From DASRDR01 sp963812945 [NCBI: uncultured Candidatus Rokubacteria bacterium] (GTDB taxonomy: Bacteria; Methylomirabilota; Methylomirabilia; Rokubacteriales): a stretch of DNA of 64,000 nt. The stretch spans positions 248,001-312,000 of the forward strand of contig CAWEXD010000008.1 of assembly GCA_963812945.1 (NCBI GenBank). Reading direction: 5' to 3'. The translations under genes and the position numbers were made by a program. The stretch's first letter is position 1. Each line of letters starts with the position of its first letter. The notes beneath the pieces are model-generated. The model had not been told where the DNA came from and did no database searches. It saw only the letters and a program-made list of their open reading frames with translations. Of this stretch, positions 1 to 8,379 are shown in pieces.

Positions 1-1596
1 CTCCACCCGGCGGATCTTGCCCGTCTCCGTGCGCGGAAGCGCCGGGACGAACGCGACTTGCCGGGGGTACTTGTAGGGAGCGAGCTCCTTCTTGACGTGG
101 TCCTGGAGCTCCTTGACCAGGGCGTCCGTGGCCGCGAAGCCGTGGCGGAGGACGACGAACGCCTTCGGCACGAAACCGCGCATCGCGTCCGGCGTCGCGA
201 CCACCGCCGACTCGGCGACGGCCGGATGCTCGTCGAGCACGTGCTCGACCTCCGGCCCCGGAATCTTGTAGCCACCCGTCACGATCATGTCGTCGGAGCG
301 GCACTGGTACGTGAAGTAGCCGTCGTCGTCGTGGACGTAGACGTCTCCGGTCACGTTCCAGCCCCCGAACCTCACGTACTCGGCCTGCCGCTCCGGCTTG
401 CGCCAGTACTTGCAGCCGGTCGGACCCTTGATGGCGATGAGTCCCGGCGTGCCCCGGGGCACCTCGCGACCCTCCTCGTCCACCACGCGGCAGTCGTAGC
501 CCGGGACCGGCATGCCGGTCGAGCCCGGTCGCACCCGGCCCGGCAGAGACGAGACGAAGATGTGGAACATCTCGGTCGAGCCGATCCCGTCGAGACATTC
601 CCGGCCGGTCGTCTCGACCCACTCCTCGTAGGTCGCGGCCGGCAGGGGTTCGGCCGCCGAGACGCAGAGCCGGAGGCTCCCGAGGTCGAACCGCCGCGCC
701 ATGTCCGCCACGCCCAGCATCAGCCGGTACGACGTCGGAGCGCAGAACGCGACGGTCACCCGCTGGCGCTCGAACGCCTCGAGCATCCGCTCCGGGTCGA
801 ACGGCCCGGAGAGGACCGTCGCGGCGCCGAACCTGAACGGGAACACGAGGAGGCCGCCCGTACCGAACGTGAAGGCGAGAGTCGGGTGACCGCCGAACCG
901 GTCCTCCTCGACGGGGCGGAGGACGTACCGGGCATAGGAGTCGGCCGACCCGAGGATGTCCGCGTGCTGATGAGCGCACCCCTTGGGTACCCCGGTCGAG
1001 CCCGACGTGTAGGCGATCATCGCGACGTCGTCGGCCCGGGTGTCCGCCGTTCCGAAGCGCTCCGGCTGCCCGTCCAGCAACGCGGCCCACGCCGTGTCCC
1101 CGTGCTTCGTCTCGCCGGCGACGATGAGCTGCTCGAGCACCGGCGCGGCGGGGCGCGCGCGCTCCAACTCCTCGCGAAGGCTGCCCCAGACCACGGCGGC
1201 GCGGGTCCCGGCGTCCTGGGCGATGTAGGCGAGCTCCCGCGCCCGGAGGAGGGGCATCGTCGACACCGTGACGACGCCGAGCTTCTGGCAGGCGAGCCAG
1301 GTGACGATGAACTCGGGACAGTTCGGCATTCGCAGGAGGACTCGGTCGCCCCGGTCGATGCCGGCGGCCCGGAGGCCGTTGGCCAGCCGGTTCACCTGCT
1401 TCTGCAGCTCGCCGTAGGTGACGACCTGGTCCTGGTAGTGGATCGCCGGCCGGCCCGCGCGCCCGCCGTCGGCGTTGGCGTCGAGGAGCTCCGTCGCCAC
1501 GTTGAGCCGCACAGGGTAGCGCGTCTCCGGGAGCGTGAACACCCGCTCCGGCCAGAGCGCCCTTGGCGGGAGACCTTCCTCGATCGCGACCGGCAC
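1..1596 (-). CDS. 2-aminobenzoate/benzoate-CoA ligase family protein (3' end cut by window edge)
   Basis: Acyl-adenylate-forming ligase that would activate an aromatic or other acid to its CoA thioester using ATP. 532 codons are visible and run off the left edge. The P-loop A3 motif YTSGSTGVPKG lies near residue 197, GIGSTEMFH (A5) near 336, the TGD core near 412, and TGKIRR with the catalytic Lys near 527, so only a few C-terminal residues are missing. The stretch GGHPTLAFTFGTGGL after A3 is typical of the 2-aminobenzoate/benzoate-CoA ligase branch. The GTG start at 1596 is preceded by AGGAGGG. Neighbours include a 2-aminobenzoyl-CoA monooxygenase/reductase-like fusion, which favours anthranilate as substrate; this is inferred. 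Confidence 0.85.
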   Translation of the reverse strand, partial: MPVAIEEGLPPRALWPERVFTLPETRYPVRLNVATELLDANADGGRAGRPAIHYQDQVVTYGELQKQVNRLANGLRAAGIDRGDRVLLRMPNCPEFIVTWLACQKLGVVTVSTMPLLRARELAYIAQDAGTRAAVVWGSLREELERARPAAPVLEQLIVAGETKHGDTAWAALLDGQPERFGTADTRADDVAMIAYTSGSTGVPKGCAHQHADILGSADSYARYVLRPVEEDRFGGHPTLAFTFGTGGLLVFPFRFGAATVLSGPFDPERMLEAFERQRVTVAFCAPTSYRLMLGVADMARRFDLGSLRLCVSAAEPLPAATYEEWVETTGRECLDGIGSTEMFHIFVSSLPGRVRPGSTGMPVPGYDCRVVDEEGREVPRGTPGLIAIKGPTGCKYWRKPERQAEYVRFGGWNVTGDVYVHDDDGYFTYQCRSDDMIVTGGYKIPGPEVEHVLDEHPAVAESAVVATPDAMRGFVPKAFVVLRHGFAATDALVKELQDHVKKELAPYKYPRQVAFVPALPRTETGKIRRVE

Positions 1597-1763
1597 AGAG
1601 GCCCTCCTGGGTCCGTTTCCAGACACCCGCGCGGCGACATGGTAGCCAACTTCACGTTGGCGAACAACCCGTCCCGTGACTGCCTGTGCCCGATGCCGGC
1701 CGCCCGCGCGGAGACCTCCGCGGGTGGCATGCTAGACTGGCCGCCGCTTCGAGGAGGCTTCGG

Positions 1764-2564
1764 ATGGCCACCAAGTTCGGGGCGCGCGATGTGGCGCGGC
1801 TCGAGACTCTCTACAAGGCGCCCGCGATCGCCGCCCAGCGTGTGCGGACGCGCGCCGTCCTCGCCGTCCGGCCCGGCGAGCGGGGCCTCGACGTCGGGTG
1901 CGGCCCGGCGTTCCTCGCGTGCGAGCTGGCCCGCGAGGTGGGGTCCGCCGGGCGGATCGTCGGGATCGACGAGAGCCTCGAGATGCTGGAAGCCGCGCGA
2001 AGCCGGATCGCTCGCGAAGGTCTCGGGGACCGCGTGGAGGTCCGGCAGGGCGATGCGTCACGGCTCGACCTTCCCGCCGCCGGGTTCGACTTCGTCACGG
2101 CCGTCCAGGTCTACCTCTACGTCGCCGACGTGGAAGGCGCTCTGGCGGAGGCCGCCCGCGTCCTGCGGCCCGGAGGGCGCCTCGCGGTCGTCGATACCGA
2201 TTGGGATTCGTGCGTCTGGCTGACGGCCGACCGCGAGCGGCATCGCCGCGTGATGGAAGGCCGGCTCCGGCACTTTGCCCAGCCGCATCTGCCGGCCCGT
2301 CTGCCGGGGCTTCTCGACCGGGCCGGCTTCCGTCTCGCGCACGCCGAGGCCATCCCGCTGCTCGAGCTCGACGGGGGCGCCGGCACCTTCAGCGGCGGGC
2401 TGATCGCGCCGACCGCGGACCTCGCCGTCCGGCATGGCCTCCCGCGGGAGGAGGTGGCGGCCTGGAAGGAGGATCTCCTCGCGCGGGCCGATCCGGCGGG
2501 GCGCGGCGAGTACTTCTTCAGCCTGGCCCGGTTCCTGTTCGTGGCGACGCGCCCAGGGGACTAG
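1764..2564 (+). CDS. Class I SAM-dependent methyltransferase
   Basis: A 266-residue soluble Rossmann-fold methyltransferase. The SAM-binding motif I, GLDVGCGPAF, is near residues 41-50. An acidic motif II (IVGIDES) and a post-motif LRPGGRLAVVDTDWD follow, as in the UbiE/arsenite-methyltransferase-like superfamily. The ATG at 1764 was chosen because GAGGAGG sits 7 bases upstream; an in-frame ATG at 1686 would only add a low-complexity extension. A TAGACT hexamer at 1733-1738 may be its -10 element. Substrate unknown. The gene is divergent from the ligase and convergent with the CoA-transferase. Confidence 0.8.
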   Translation: MATKFGARDVARLETLYKAPAIAAQRVRTRAVLAVRPGERGLDVGCGPAFLACELAREVGSAGRIVGIDESLEMLEAARSRIAREGLGDRVEVRQGDASRLDLPAAGFDFVTAVQVYLYVADVEGALAEAARVLRPGGRLAVVDTDWDSCVWLTADRERHRRVMEGRLRHFAQPHLPARLPGLLDRAGFRLAHAEAIPLLELDGGAGTFSGGLIAPTADLAVRHGLPREEVAAWKEDLLARADPAGRGEYFFSLARFLFVATRPGD

Positions 2565-2579
2565 GCCCGGGGGCGGCGC

Positions 2580-3818
2580 TCAGGACCGAGGGGCGAGCGC
2601 GATCGCCCCGGCGTCGGCGAGCCGTGCGATCTCCGCCGAGGCCAGGCCGAGCACCTCGGCCAGCACCTCGGCCGTGTGCTCCCCGAGCAGCGGAGCCGGG
2701 CGCCGGATCGACGCCGGCGTCGCCGACGCGCGGAAGGGGAACCCCAGCATGCGGGCGCGACCCCCGTGCGCCTCGTAGGTGGGCTGCTCCAGCTCGGCCA
2801 GGAGCTCGAGGTGCCGGACCTGCGGATCGTCGAACACCTCGTCGAGCTCGTAGATCGGCCCGCCCGCGATCGACGCGCCCTCGAAGCGATCGACCCACTC
2901 CGCCGTGGTTCCGCTGGCGAGAGCCGTCTCGACGCGCGCCTTCATCTCGGCGTGGTTCTCGAGGCGAGCGAGGTTCGTCGCGAAGCGCGCCTCGGTCCGC
3001 AGGACCTCGTCGCCGAGCACGCGGCAGAACCGGTCCCACTGCGCCGGGTTCATCAGCACGACGTTCAGCCAGCCGTCCTTCGTCCGGAAGGCCTCGGCCG
3101 GCGTGAGGGTCGGGTTGCGGTTCCCGACGCGCGCCGGGCGCTTGCCCGAGTCGAACAGGTGCGCGACCGGGTCCGGGAGGAGGCCCAGGGTCGCGGCGAG
3201 GAGGCTCACGTCGATCTGCTGGCCCTGGCCGGTCCGGAGCCGGTGGACCAGGGCCGCGCCGATGGCGCCGAACGTCAGGTACGACGCCGCCACGTCGGCG
3301 ATCGACCCGCCGGCCCGGGTGGGCGGGTCGCCGGGCATGCCCGTCACGCCCATGAGGCCGCCCATCCCCTGGGCGATCGTGTTGTAGCCCGGGCGCTGCG
3401 CGTAGGGACCCGTCTGGCCGAAGCCGCTCACGGACGCGTAGACGATGCCCGGATTCAGCGCGCGCACGGCCGCGTAGCCGACCCCCAGCCGATCGGCGAC
3501 GCCGGGGACGAAGTTCTCGACGACCACGTCGGAGCGCGCGGCCAGCTCGCGCACCAGCCGCGCGCCGTCCGGGTGCTGGAAGTCGATCGCCATTCCGCGC
3601 TTGTTCCGGTTGATCGCGGCGAAGACGGCGCTCATGCCTCCGCGCCCCGTGCGCCCGCGCCACTCGCGGAGGTCGTCGCCCCGGCCCGGCCGCTCGATCT
3701 TGATGACGTCGGCGCCCAGGTCGGCGAGGAACATGGCGCAGTAGGGGCCGGCGATGACGCGGGAGAGGTCGAGGACGCGGATCCCCGCGAGCATCGCGGG
3801 CGGTGGGGGCGTCGTCAT
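2580..3818 (-). CDS. CaiB/BaiF family (class III) CoA-transferase
   Basis: A 412-residue class III CoA-transferase that moves CoA between carboxylic acids through an aspartyl-CoA anhydride intermediate. The N-terminus RVLDLSRVIAGPYC, the motif NRNKRGMAIDF and the expected catalytic Asp (D175 in GGSIADVAA) are visible, and the length is normal for the family. The gene is first downstream of an enoyl-CoA hydratase with a 4-base gap and is probably co-transcribed with 3823-5658. It would activate or recycle the CoA ester handled by its neighbours. The acyl donor and acceptor cannot be read from sequence. Confidence 0.88.
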   Translation of the reverse strand: MTTPPPPAMLAGIRVLDLSRVIAGPYCAMFLADLGADVIKIERPGRGDDLREWRGRTGRGGMSAVFAAINRNKRGMAIDFQHPDGARLVRELAARSDVVVENFVPGVADRLGVGYAAVRALNPGIVYASVSGFGQTGPYAQRPGYNTIAQGMGGLMGVTGMPGDPPTRAGGSIADVAASYLTFGAIGAALVHRLRTGQGQQIDVSLLAATLGLLPDPVAHLFDSGKRPARVGNRNPTLTPAEAFRTKDGWLNVVLMNPAQWDRFCRVLGDEVLRTEARFATNLARLENHAEMKARVETALASGTTAEWVDRFEGASIAGGPIYELDEVFDDPQVRHLELLAELEQPTYEAHGGRARMLGFPFRASATPASIRRPAPLLGEHTAEVLAEVLGLASAEIARLADAGAIALAPRS

Positions 3819-3822
3819 GGCT

Positions 3823-4554
3823 TCACTCGCGCTCGAGGAAGCCCTCGGTCATCGCGTTCACCTCGGGGATGCCGGTGCGAGCGATCATGTTGATCCGCGC
3901 CTTGACCTCGGCGAGCGGGCGGAAGGGCTTGGCCGCGAGGCGGAGGGCATACTCCTGCACCGCCCGGGCGAGCTCGCCCCCCGGTACGACGCGGTGAACG
4001 ACGCCCATGGCAAGGGCCTCCGCCGCCGTGTAGCGGCGGCCCTCCATGATGATCTCCTTGGCGCGGGCGGGGCCCACCAGCCGCACGAAGCGGGTGGTCG
4101 ACGCCACGCCGAGCGGCACGCCCAGGTCGACCTCGGGGATCCAGAGCTCCGCCTCGGCGGCCGCCCACCGGAAGTCGCACGCCAGGGTGAGGCCGAAGCC
4201 GCCGCCGATCGCGTGGCCGTTGATCATGGCGATCGTGGCCTGCTCGAGGTTCTCGAGCAGCGTGTTGACGCGCTCGAAGAGGCGCCGGAACTGGCTCTTC
4301 GTCGCGAGGAACACCCGGCGCCGCTCCTCGACCGACATCGAGCTCCGGGCCGCCGAGTGGGCGCCGGCCGAGAAGACGGGCGGCGCGCCCGTGACGATGA
4401 CGACGCGCGTGCCGGCGTCGTCGCGAAGCGCCGCGAACGCCTCGGCCAGCTCGGAGAGCATCTCGTCGCTGAGCGAGTTCCGGCGCTCCGGCCGGTTGAG
4501 CGTCACCGTGGCGATGAGCCCGCCCCGAGCGACGGTGACGTTCTGCCCCGGCAC
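3823..4554 (-). CDS. Enoyl-CoA hydratase/isomerase family protein
   Basis: A crotonase-fold enzyme of 243 residues. The two oxyanion-hole segments are visible (PVFSAGAH and GHAIGGGFGL), as is a Glu in IPEVDLGVPLG at the position of the catalytic Glu164 of enoyl-CoA hydratase. The GTG at 4554 was chosen because it gives the family's usual N-terminus and starts 4 bases after the stop of the DUF1330 gene. It is followed closely by the CoA-transferase. It probably hydrates an alpha,beta-unsaturated acyl-CoA; the exact substrate is unknown. Confidence 0.85.
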   Translation of the reverse strand: MPGQNVTVARGGLIATVTLNRPERRNSLSDEMLSELAEAFAALRDDAGTRVVIVTGAPPVFSAGAHSAARSSMSVEERRRVFLATKSQFRRLFERVNTLLENLEQATIAMINGHAIGGGFGLTLACDFRWAAAEAELWIPEVDLGVPLGVASTTRFVRLVGPARAKEIIMEGRRYTAAEALAMGVVHRVVPGGELARAVQEYALRLAAKPFRPLAEVKARINMIARTGIPEVNAMTEGFLERE

Positions 4555-4558
4555 GCGG

Positions 4559-4846
4559 CTATGCCCCTTCGACCAGGATGGCGTGGCCTCGGGAGCAGCG
4601 CTGGCGGATCGCCCGGGGCTCGCGATACTCCTCGGAGTCGTACCAGCGCCGGGCCTGGTCGAGGCTCGGGAACTCGAGGACGACCAGCCGTCGCGGCCGC
4701 CAGTCCCCCTCCAGGGTCTCGAGCGGTCCGCCCCGCACGAGATAGCGACCCCCGTACTGCGCGATGGTGGCCGGGACGCGACGCCGGTACTCTTCGAACC
4801 CGGCGGCGTCGATGATCTCGATGTCGGCGATGACGTACGCGGCCAT
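4559..4846 (-). CDS. DUF1330 family protein
   Basis: A 95-residue dimeric alpha/beta-barrel-type protein of the DUF1330 family: MAAYVIADIEIID at the start, a central GGRYLVRGG, and a C-terminal PSLDQARRWYDSEEY segment. The ATG at 4846 has a GGAGGAGGG ribosome-binding site 5 bases upstream. The frame stays open further 5', but that part overlaps the methyltransferase and has no family similarity. Function is unknown; members often sit in catabolic operons, as here before an enoyl-CoA hydratase. Confidence 0.82.
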   Translation of the reverse strand: MAAYVIADIEIIDAAGFEEYRRRVPATIAQYGGRYLVRGGPLETLEGDWRPRRLVVLEFPSLDQARRWYDSEEYREPRAIRQRCSRGHAILVEGA

Positions 4847-5034
4847 GCGCACCCTCCTCCGCGCGATGTGGGCCCTGCGATCACATCGTGGACCCCGCGG
4901 GTCCCCGGCCCGGTCGAGGCCGCGGGCATCGTAGCCTGGGCCGCGGCCCGCGCGCCAGTGACCGCGAGAGCCGTGGAGGGGCGGACGCGATCCCGGACCG
5001 GAGCTCGGGCGGCGAATCCTCGCACGCCCGCGTG

Positions 5035-5658
5035 CTAGCCGGGTGCGCTCGCCCGGAGCGTAGCCGACACCATCCACTCCTTGCCCTGGCGCCCCTCGGC
5101 CGAGGCGAAGGGCACATAGGTCTCGAGGAGGTCGAAGCGCGGCGCCAGGAGCCCGCGGACCTCGGCCTCCGTGACCGCGAACGGAGGTCCGCCGGGGCGC
5201 TCGCCCATGGGAAAGAAGCACGCGAGGAGCCACCCGCCGGGCCTGAGGATGGCGGCCAGCACGTCCACGTACTCCGCCCGCCTCGCCGGGTCGATGGCGC
5301 AGAAGCACGTGTATTCCCAGACGCCGTCGAAGAATGCAGGATAGGCCTCGGCCAGCCGGAACACGTCCCGCTCCTCGAAGATGACGGCAATCCCGTCTCG
5401 GGCAGCCAGCTCCCGCGCCGCGTGCACCACGCCGGGTGCGAAGTCGAACCCCCACACGCGGTGCCCGCGACGCCCCAGCAGCCGCGCGTCGTGGCCACGG
5501 CCGCACCCGGGGATGGCCACGCTCCCGAGGGGCGGGGGACGGCGCGCGAGATGCGCGCCAAGGACGGGGTTCGGGCGCCCGAGCTCCCAGCGGTCGCCGC
5601 TCTGGTCGTAGAGGGCCTGCCAGAAGGCGGCGTCGCTGACCGTCGGCCCGCCCGTCAC
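5035..5658 (-). CDS. TPMT-like SAM-dependent methyltransferase
   Basis: A 207-residue methyltransferase resembling the thiopurine/thiol S-methyltransferase family. It begins with FWQALYDQSGDRWELGRPNP, has the glycine-rich SAM site VAIPGCGRGHD near residues 46-56, and the family segment GVWEYTCFCAIDP. It starts at GTG 5658 after GGAGAGG. These enzymes methylate sulfur, halide or metalloid acceptors; the acceptor here is not evident. It is upstream of the DUF1330/hydratase/CoA-transferase run with a 188-base gap, so it may be a separate unit. Confidence 0.8.
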   Translation of the reverse strand: MTGGPTVSDAAFWQALYDQSGDRWELGRPNPVLGAHLARRPPPLGSVAIPGCGRGHDARLLGRRGHRVWGFDFAPGVVHAARELAARDGIAVIFEERDVFRLAEAYPAFFDGVWEYTCFCAIDPARRAEYVDVLAAILRPGGWLLACFFPMGERPGGPPFAVTEAEVRGLLAPRFDLLETYVPFASAEGRQGKEWMVSATLRASAPG

Positions 5659-5771
5659 CGGAGACCTCTCCAGGGGGGCTCCGGCATCGTCAACGGGGCC
5701 ACCCGGGCGCCGAGCGATTCGTTGACATTCCGCGGCGCGGAGGACGACGATAGGCGGCGAAGGAGGCCCCG

Positions 5772-6029
5772 ATGCTCCTCCTGCTGGCCGTCGTGGTGGC
5801 CGTCTGCTTCGTCGCCTCCCTGCTGCCGTTCCTGTTTCCCGGAGCCGTGATCGGGCTCTTCGGGAAGATCCTGAACGACGCGATCGGGGACCCCCTGTGG
5901 AATCTCGTACCGCCGGCGCGGCGGATACTGGTCGTCAGCCCGCCGGGCGGGCCCATGCTCACGCTCGAGGGCGTCCTCGTCGTCTACGGCCCCCTCTTGC
6001 TGGCGTTGCTCTGGCTCCAGCGGCGCTGA
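5772..6029 (+). CDS. Small membrane protein, hypothetical
   Basis: 85 residues with two predicted membrane segments: an N-terminal one of about 25 residues that begins immediately, and a C-terminal one (VLVVYGPLLLALLWL). The ATG at 5772 is preceded by GAAGGAGG, a strong ribosome-binding site. A TTGACA at 5722-5727 may be a -35 element. No family was recognised. It is convergent with the membrane protein at 6034-6510, 4 bases apart. Confidence 0.55.
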   Translation: MLLLLAVVVAVCFVASLLPFLFPGAVIGLFGKILNDAIGDPLWNLVPPARRILVVSPPGGPMLTLEGVLVVYGPLLLALLWLQRR

Positions 6030-6033
6030 CGCG

Positions 6034-6510
6034 TCAGGATCGGCCGGAGGGCTCCCGCGGCGTGAGCCGGCTGCCGAGGAGGAGCAGCAGCACCCCGGCG
6101 ACGAAGAAGCCCACCGTCAGGTAGAGGACCTGGGGCACGACCCGGTCGAGGTAGAGCTCGACCGCCGGCCGGATCTCCTCGAAGCGGGGAATCCTCTCCG
6201 CGAACCGGGTCAGGAGCATCTCGCGCCCGAAGAGCGCGAACAGGATGCCGATGAACCCGGGCAGAAAGGTCAGCAAGCCCAGCGCCCGGAGCGTGCCGCT
6301 GAGCGAGCGGGTCACCCAGAGCCGCACGACGAGCGCCGCGGTCATCAGCCCGATCGCGATCCAGAGCAGTACCGGGGACATCCCGACCGGAACGAGCCCG
6401 AGCTCCGCGGGCTGGAGGCGGAGCGCGACGAACGGGATCAGGAGCGTGAGCCCCGTCGTGTAGGCCGTGCTGACGAACAGCCGCCAGGCGACCGCGCCCG
6501 CCACGCTCAA
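6034..6510 (-). CDS. Integral membrane protein, hypothetical
   Basis: 158 residues with about four hydrophobic segments (near 8-30, 45-62, 75-95 and 127-148) and a basic C-terminus. Its ATG overlaps the stop of the VOC gene by 4 bases, so translation is probably coupled. No family or catalytic motif was recognised. Being last in the run from 7481, it may be a passenger or a membrane anchor for that operon. Confidence 0.65.
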   Translation of the reverse strand: MSVAGAVAWRLFVSTAYTTGLTLLIPFVALRLQPAELGLVPVGMSPVLLWIAIGLMTAALVVRLWVTRSLSGTLRALGLLTFLPGFIGILFALFGREMLLTRFAERIPRFEEIRPAVELYLDRVVPQVLYLTVGFFVAGVLLLLLGSRLTPREPSGRS

Positions 6511-7073
6511 CCTGCGATCCCTCGGCGGTCGCCGGCCGGGACCGGGCGGCCGTCCGGTTCATCCGGCGCGCCGCGCGTCTCCGCGCGCCGCGCCGTCCCC
6601 GCCGCTTCACGGGGCTCGGCCGCGCTTGCCGAGGGCCCCTCGTAGAGCTCCACCGTGAAGCCGTCCGGGTCGCGGAGGTACACGGCCCAGCCGCCAGCGT
6701 GGGAGCCCGCGGTGATCTCGATCGGCTCCGAGACCAGCGCCACGCCCCGGCGGCGGAGCTCCGCGCAGGCGGCCCGGAGATCGTCCACCTTGAAGCAGAG
6801 GTGTCCGTTGCCCGGGCGGTTCGTGGCGCGATCGGTCGGCGGCGCGGGGTGCGACACGTACTGGAGCAGCTCGAGCATGCTGCCGCCGTCGGCGGGCTGG
6901 AGGAGCGCGATCTCGAGGCGCACGCCGTCGAAGCCCGTGACCTGGGCCAGGTAGGGCGCGGTGCCCGTCTGTCGTCGCACGAGCCGCATGCCCAGGACGT
7001 CTCGGTAGAAGGCGACCGAGCGCTCGACGTCGCTCACCGTGAAGCCGGCGTGGTAGACCGGGCCAACCTGCAT
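6507..7073 (-). CDS. VOC superfamily (glyoxalase/dioxygenase-fold) protein
   Basis: 188 residues. The N-terminal 145 form two beta-alpha-beta-beta-beta units of the vicinal-oxygen-chelate fold. Candidate metal ligands are the His in YHAGFTVSD, the Glu in RLEIALL, the His in GHLCFKV and the Glu in DGFTVELYEG. The last 40 residues are low-complexity and charged. Members include glyoxalase I, methylmalonyl-CoA epimerase and ring-cleavage dioxygenases; this one looks lactoylglutathione-lyase-like, but the substrate is not assignable. It is followed by the membrane protein (4-base overlap) and preceded by the RidA gene. Confidence 0.78.
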   Translation of the reverse strand: MQVGPVYHAGFTVSDVERSVAFYRDVLGMRLVRRQTGTAPYLAQVTGFDGVRLEIALLQPADGGSMLELLQYVSHPAPPTDRATNRPGNGHLCFKVDDLRAACAELRRRGVALVSEPIEITAGSHAGGWAVYLRDPDGFTVELYEGPSASAAEPREAAGTARRAETRGAPDEPDGRPVPAGDRRGIAG

Positions 7074-7082
7074 GGGCGCCTC

Positions 7083-7481
7083 CTACTCCAGAACGGCGAT
7101 CGCGTCGATCTCGACGAGGGCCTCATCGTCCCAAAGGCCGCGAACCTCGACGAGCGTCGTGGCCGGCCAGGCGCCCTCCATCATCTGCCGGTAGACCTGC
7201 CCGATCTCCCGGGACTTGGCGCGATAGTCCCGCTTGTCGACCACGTAGAAGGTCACCTTCACCAGGTCCCGGAGAGTCCCGCCGCGGGCGCCGACGACGG
7301 CGCCCACGTTGGCCAGGGCCTGCCGGAACTGGCCGACCAGGTCGCCGACCGGCGCGATGCGGCCGTCGGCGTCCTGGGCCGTCTGGCCGGCCACGAACAG
7401 CATCCGCCCGCGCGCCTCGATCCCGTGCGAGAACCCGGAAGGCTTGGGCAGCCACGAGGGGTTCACGATCACCTTGGGCAT
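7083..7481 (-). CDS. RidA (YjgF/YER057c/UK114) family protein
   Basis: A 132-residue trimeric-barrel protein. Recognisable features are LFVAGQTAQDADGRI, the FRQALANVGAVV helix and the C-terminal LVEIDAIAVLE. Canonical RidA hydrolyses reactive enamines/imines with a conserved Arg in a PARSCVEV-type segment; here that segment reads PATTLVEV, so the Arg is Thr. It is therefore probably not a standard 2-aminoacrylate deaminase. The place between a hydratase and a VOC gene in a probable 2-aminobenzoyl-CoA pathway suggests a role on a cyclic enamine-type intermediate (inference). Confidence 0.85.
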   Translation of the reverse strand: MPKVIVNPSWLPKPSGFSHGIEARGRMLFVAGQTAQDADGRIAPVGDLVGQFRQALANVGAVVGARGGTLRDLVKVTFYVVDKRDYRAKSREIGQVYRQMMEGAWPATTLVEVRGLWDDEALVEIDAIAVLE

Positions 7482-7493
7482 CGGGGGGCCCCC

Positions 7494-8291
7494 TCAGCGC
7501 CCCGTGAAGCGAGGCGGGCGCTTCTCCGTGAAGGCGCGGTAGAACTCCTTGTGGTCCTGGGCCATGAGCAAGAGCGCCTGGGCTTGCGCCTCCGCCTCGA
7601 TGGCCGACACGAGATCCATGCCCCACTCGTTGTTGAGCATGCGCTTCGTCATGCCGAGCGCCTGCGCAGGCCCCTCCGCGAGCCGCCGGGCGAGCGCTCG
7701 CGTCTCGTCCGCGAGCCGGTCGGACGGGACGACGCGCGTGGCCAGCCCGAAGCGCTCGGCCGTCTGCGCATCGATGGTGTCCCCGAGCATGAGCAGCTCA
7801 GTGGCGCGCCCGAGGCCCACCACCTTCGGCAGGAGAAACGCCGCGCCCATGTCGGCGCCGGTGAGGCCCACCTTGGTGAAGAGGAACGCGAAGCGGGCCG
7901 TGTCGGCCAGGACGCGGAAGTCCGAGGCGAGGGCGAGCACGGCGCCGGCCCCCGCCGCGATGCCGTTGATCGACGCCACGACGGGCTTCTCGAGGAGCCG
8001 GAGATTCTGGACCACGGCGCCCGTCATGCGGGTGAACTCGAGCATGCCCTTGACGTCGCGCGTGAACAGCTCGCCGATGATCTCGTGGACGTCGCCGCCC
8101 GAGCAGAAGGCCTTGCCGGACCCGGTGAGGACGAGGACGCGCACCGACTCGTCGGACTGGCACTCCCGGACCAGCCGCTCCAGCTCCGCGTACACCTCGA
8201 AGGTGAGCGAGTTCAGCGTGTCGGGCCGGGTGAAGGTCACCGTCCCCACGCCCTCCTCGATCCGGTAGTCGAAGCCCCTGTACGTGCTCAT
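7494..8291 (-). CDS. Enoyl-CoA hydratase/isomerase family protein (atypical active site)
   Basis: A 265-residue crotonase-fold protein. The oxyanion-hole segments KAFCSGGDVHE and NGIAAGAGAV are present. In the region where hydratases carry FxxPE the sequence reads AFLFTKVGLTGADMG, so the catalytic Glu seems to be absent. This points to an isomerase, hydrolase or ring-modifying crotonase rather than a plain hydratase. It lies 12 bases before RidA and in the same run as the SDR gene, consistent with beta-oxidation-like processing of an alicyclic CoA ester. Confidence 0.85.
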   Translation of the reverse strand: MSTYRGFDYRIEEGVGTVTFTRPDTLNSLTFEVYAELERLVRECQSDESVRVLVLTGSGKAFCSGGDVHEIIGELFTRDVKGMLEFTRMTGAVVQNLRLLEKPVVASINGIAAGAGAVLALASDFRVLADTARFAFLFTKVGLTGADMGAAFLLPKVVGLGRATELLMLGDTIDAQTAERFGLATRVVPSDRLADETRALARRLAEGPAQALGMTKRMLNNEWGMDLVSAIEAEAQAQALLLMAQDHKEFYRAFTEKRPPRFTGR

Positions 8292-8379
8292 GTCCGGCCC
8301 GGTCTCTAGGCTACCCCGGGCTCTGCGGTCGTTGATGGGCCGGCCGTTGGACGGCCTTCGACCTGTGGCGGCCTGTGGC

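Noticed and set aside
58-2223. Plus-strand open frame of 721 codons over the CoA ligase
   Set aside because: Antisense to the ligase with its A3, A5 and catalytic Lys motifs; runs into the methyltransferase in a wrong frame.
4559-5506. One long minus-strand gene covering DUF1330 and part of the methyltransferase region
   Set aside because: Only the last 95 codons match a family and have a ribosome-binding site; the rest overlaps a clear methyltransferase in another frame.
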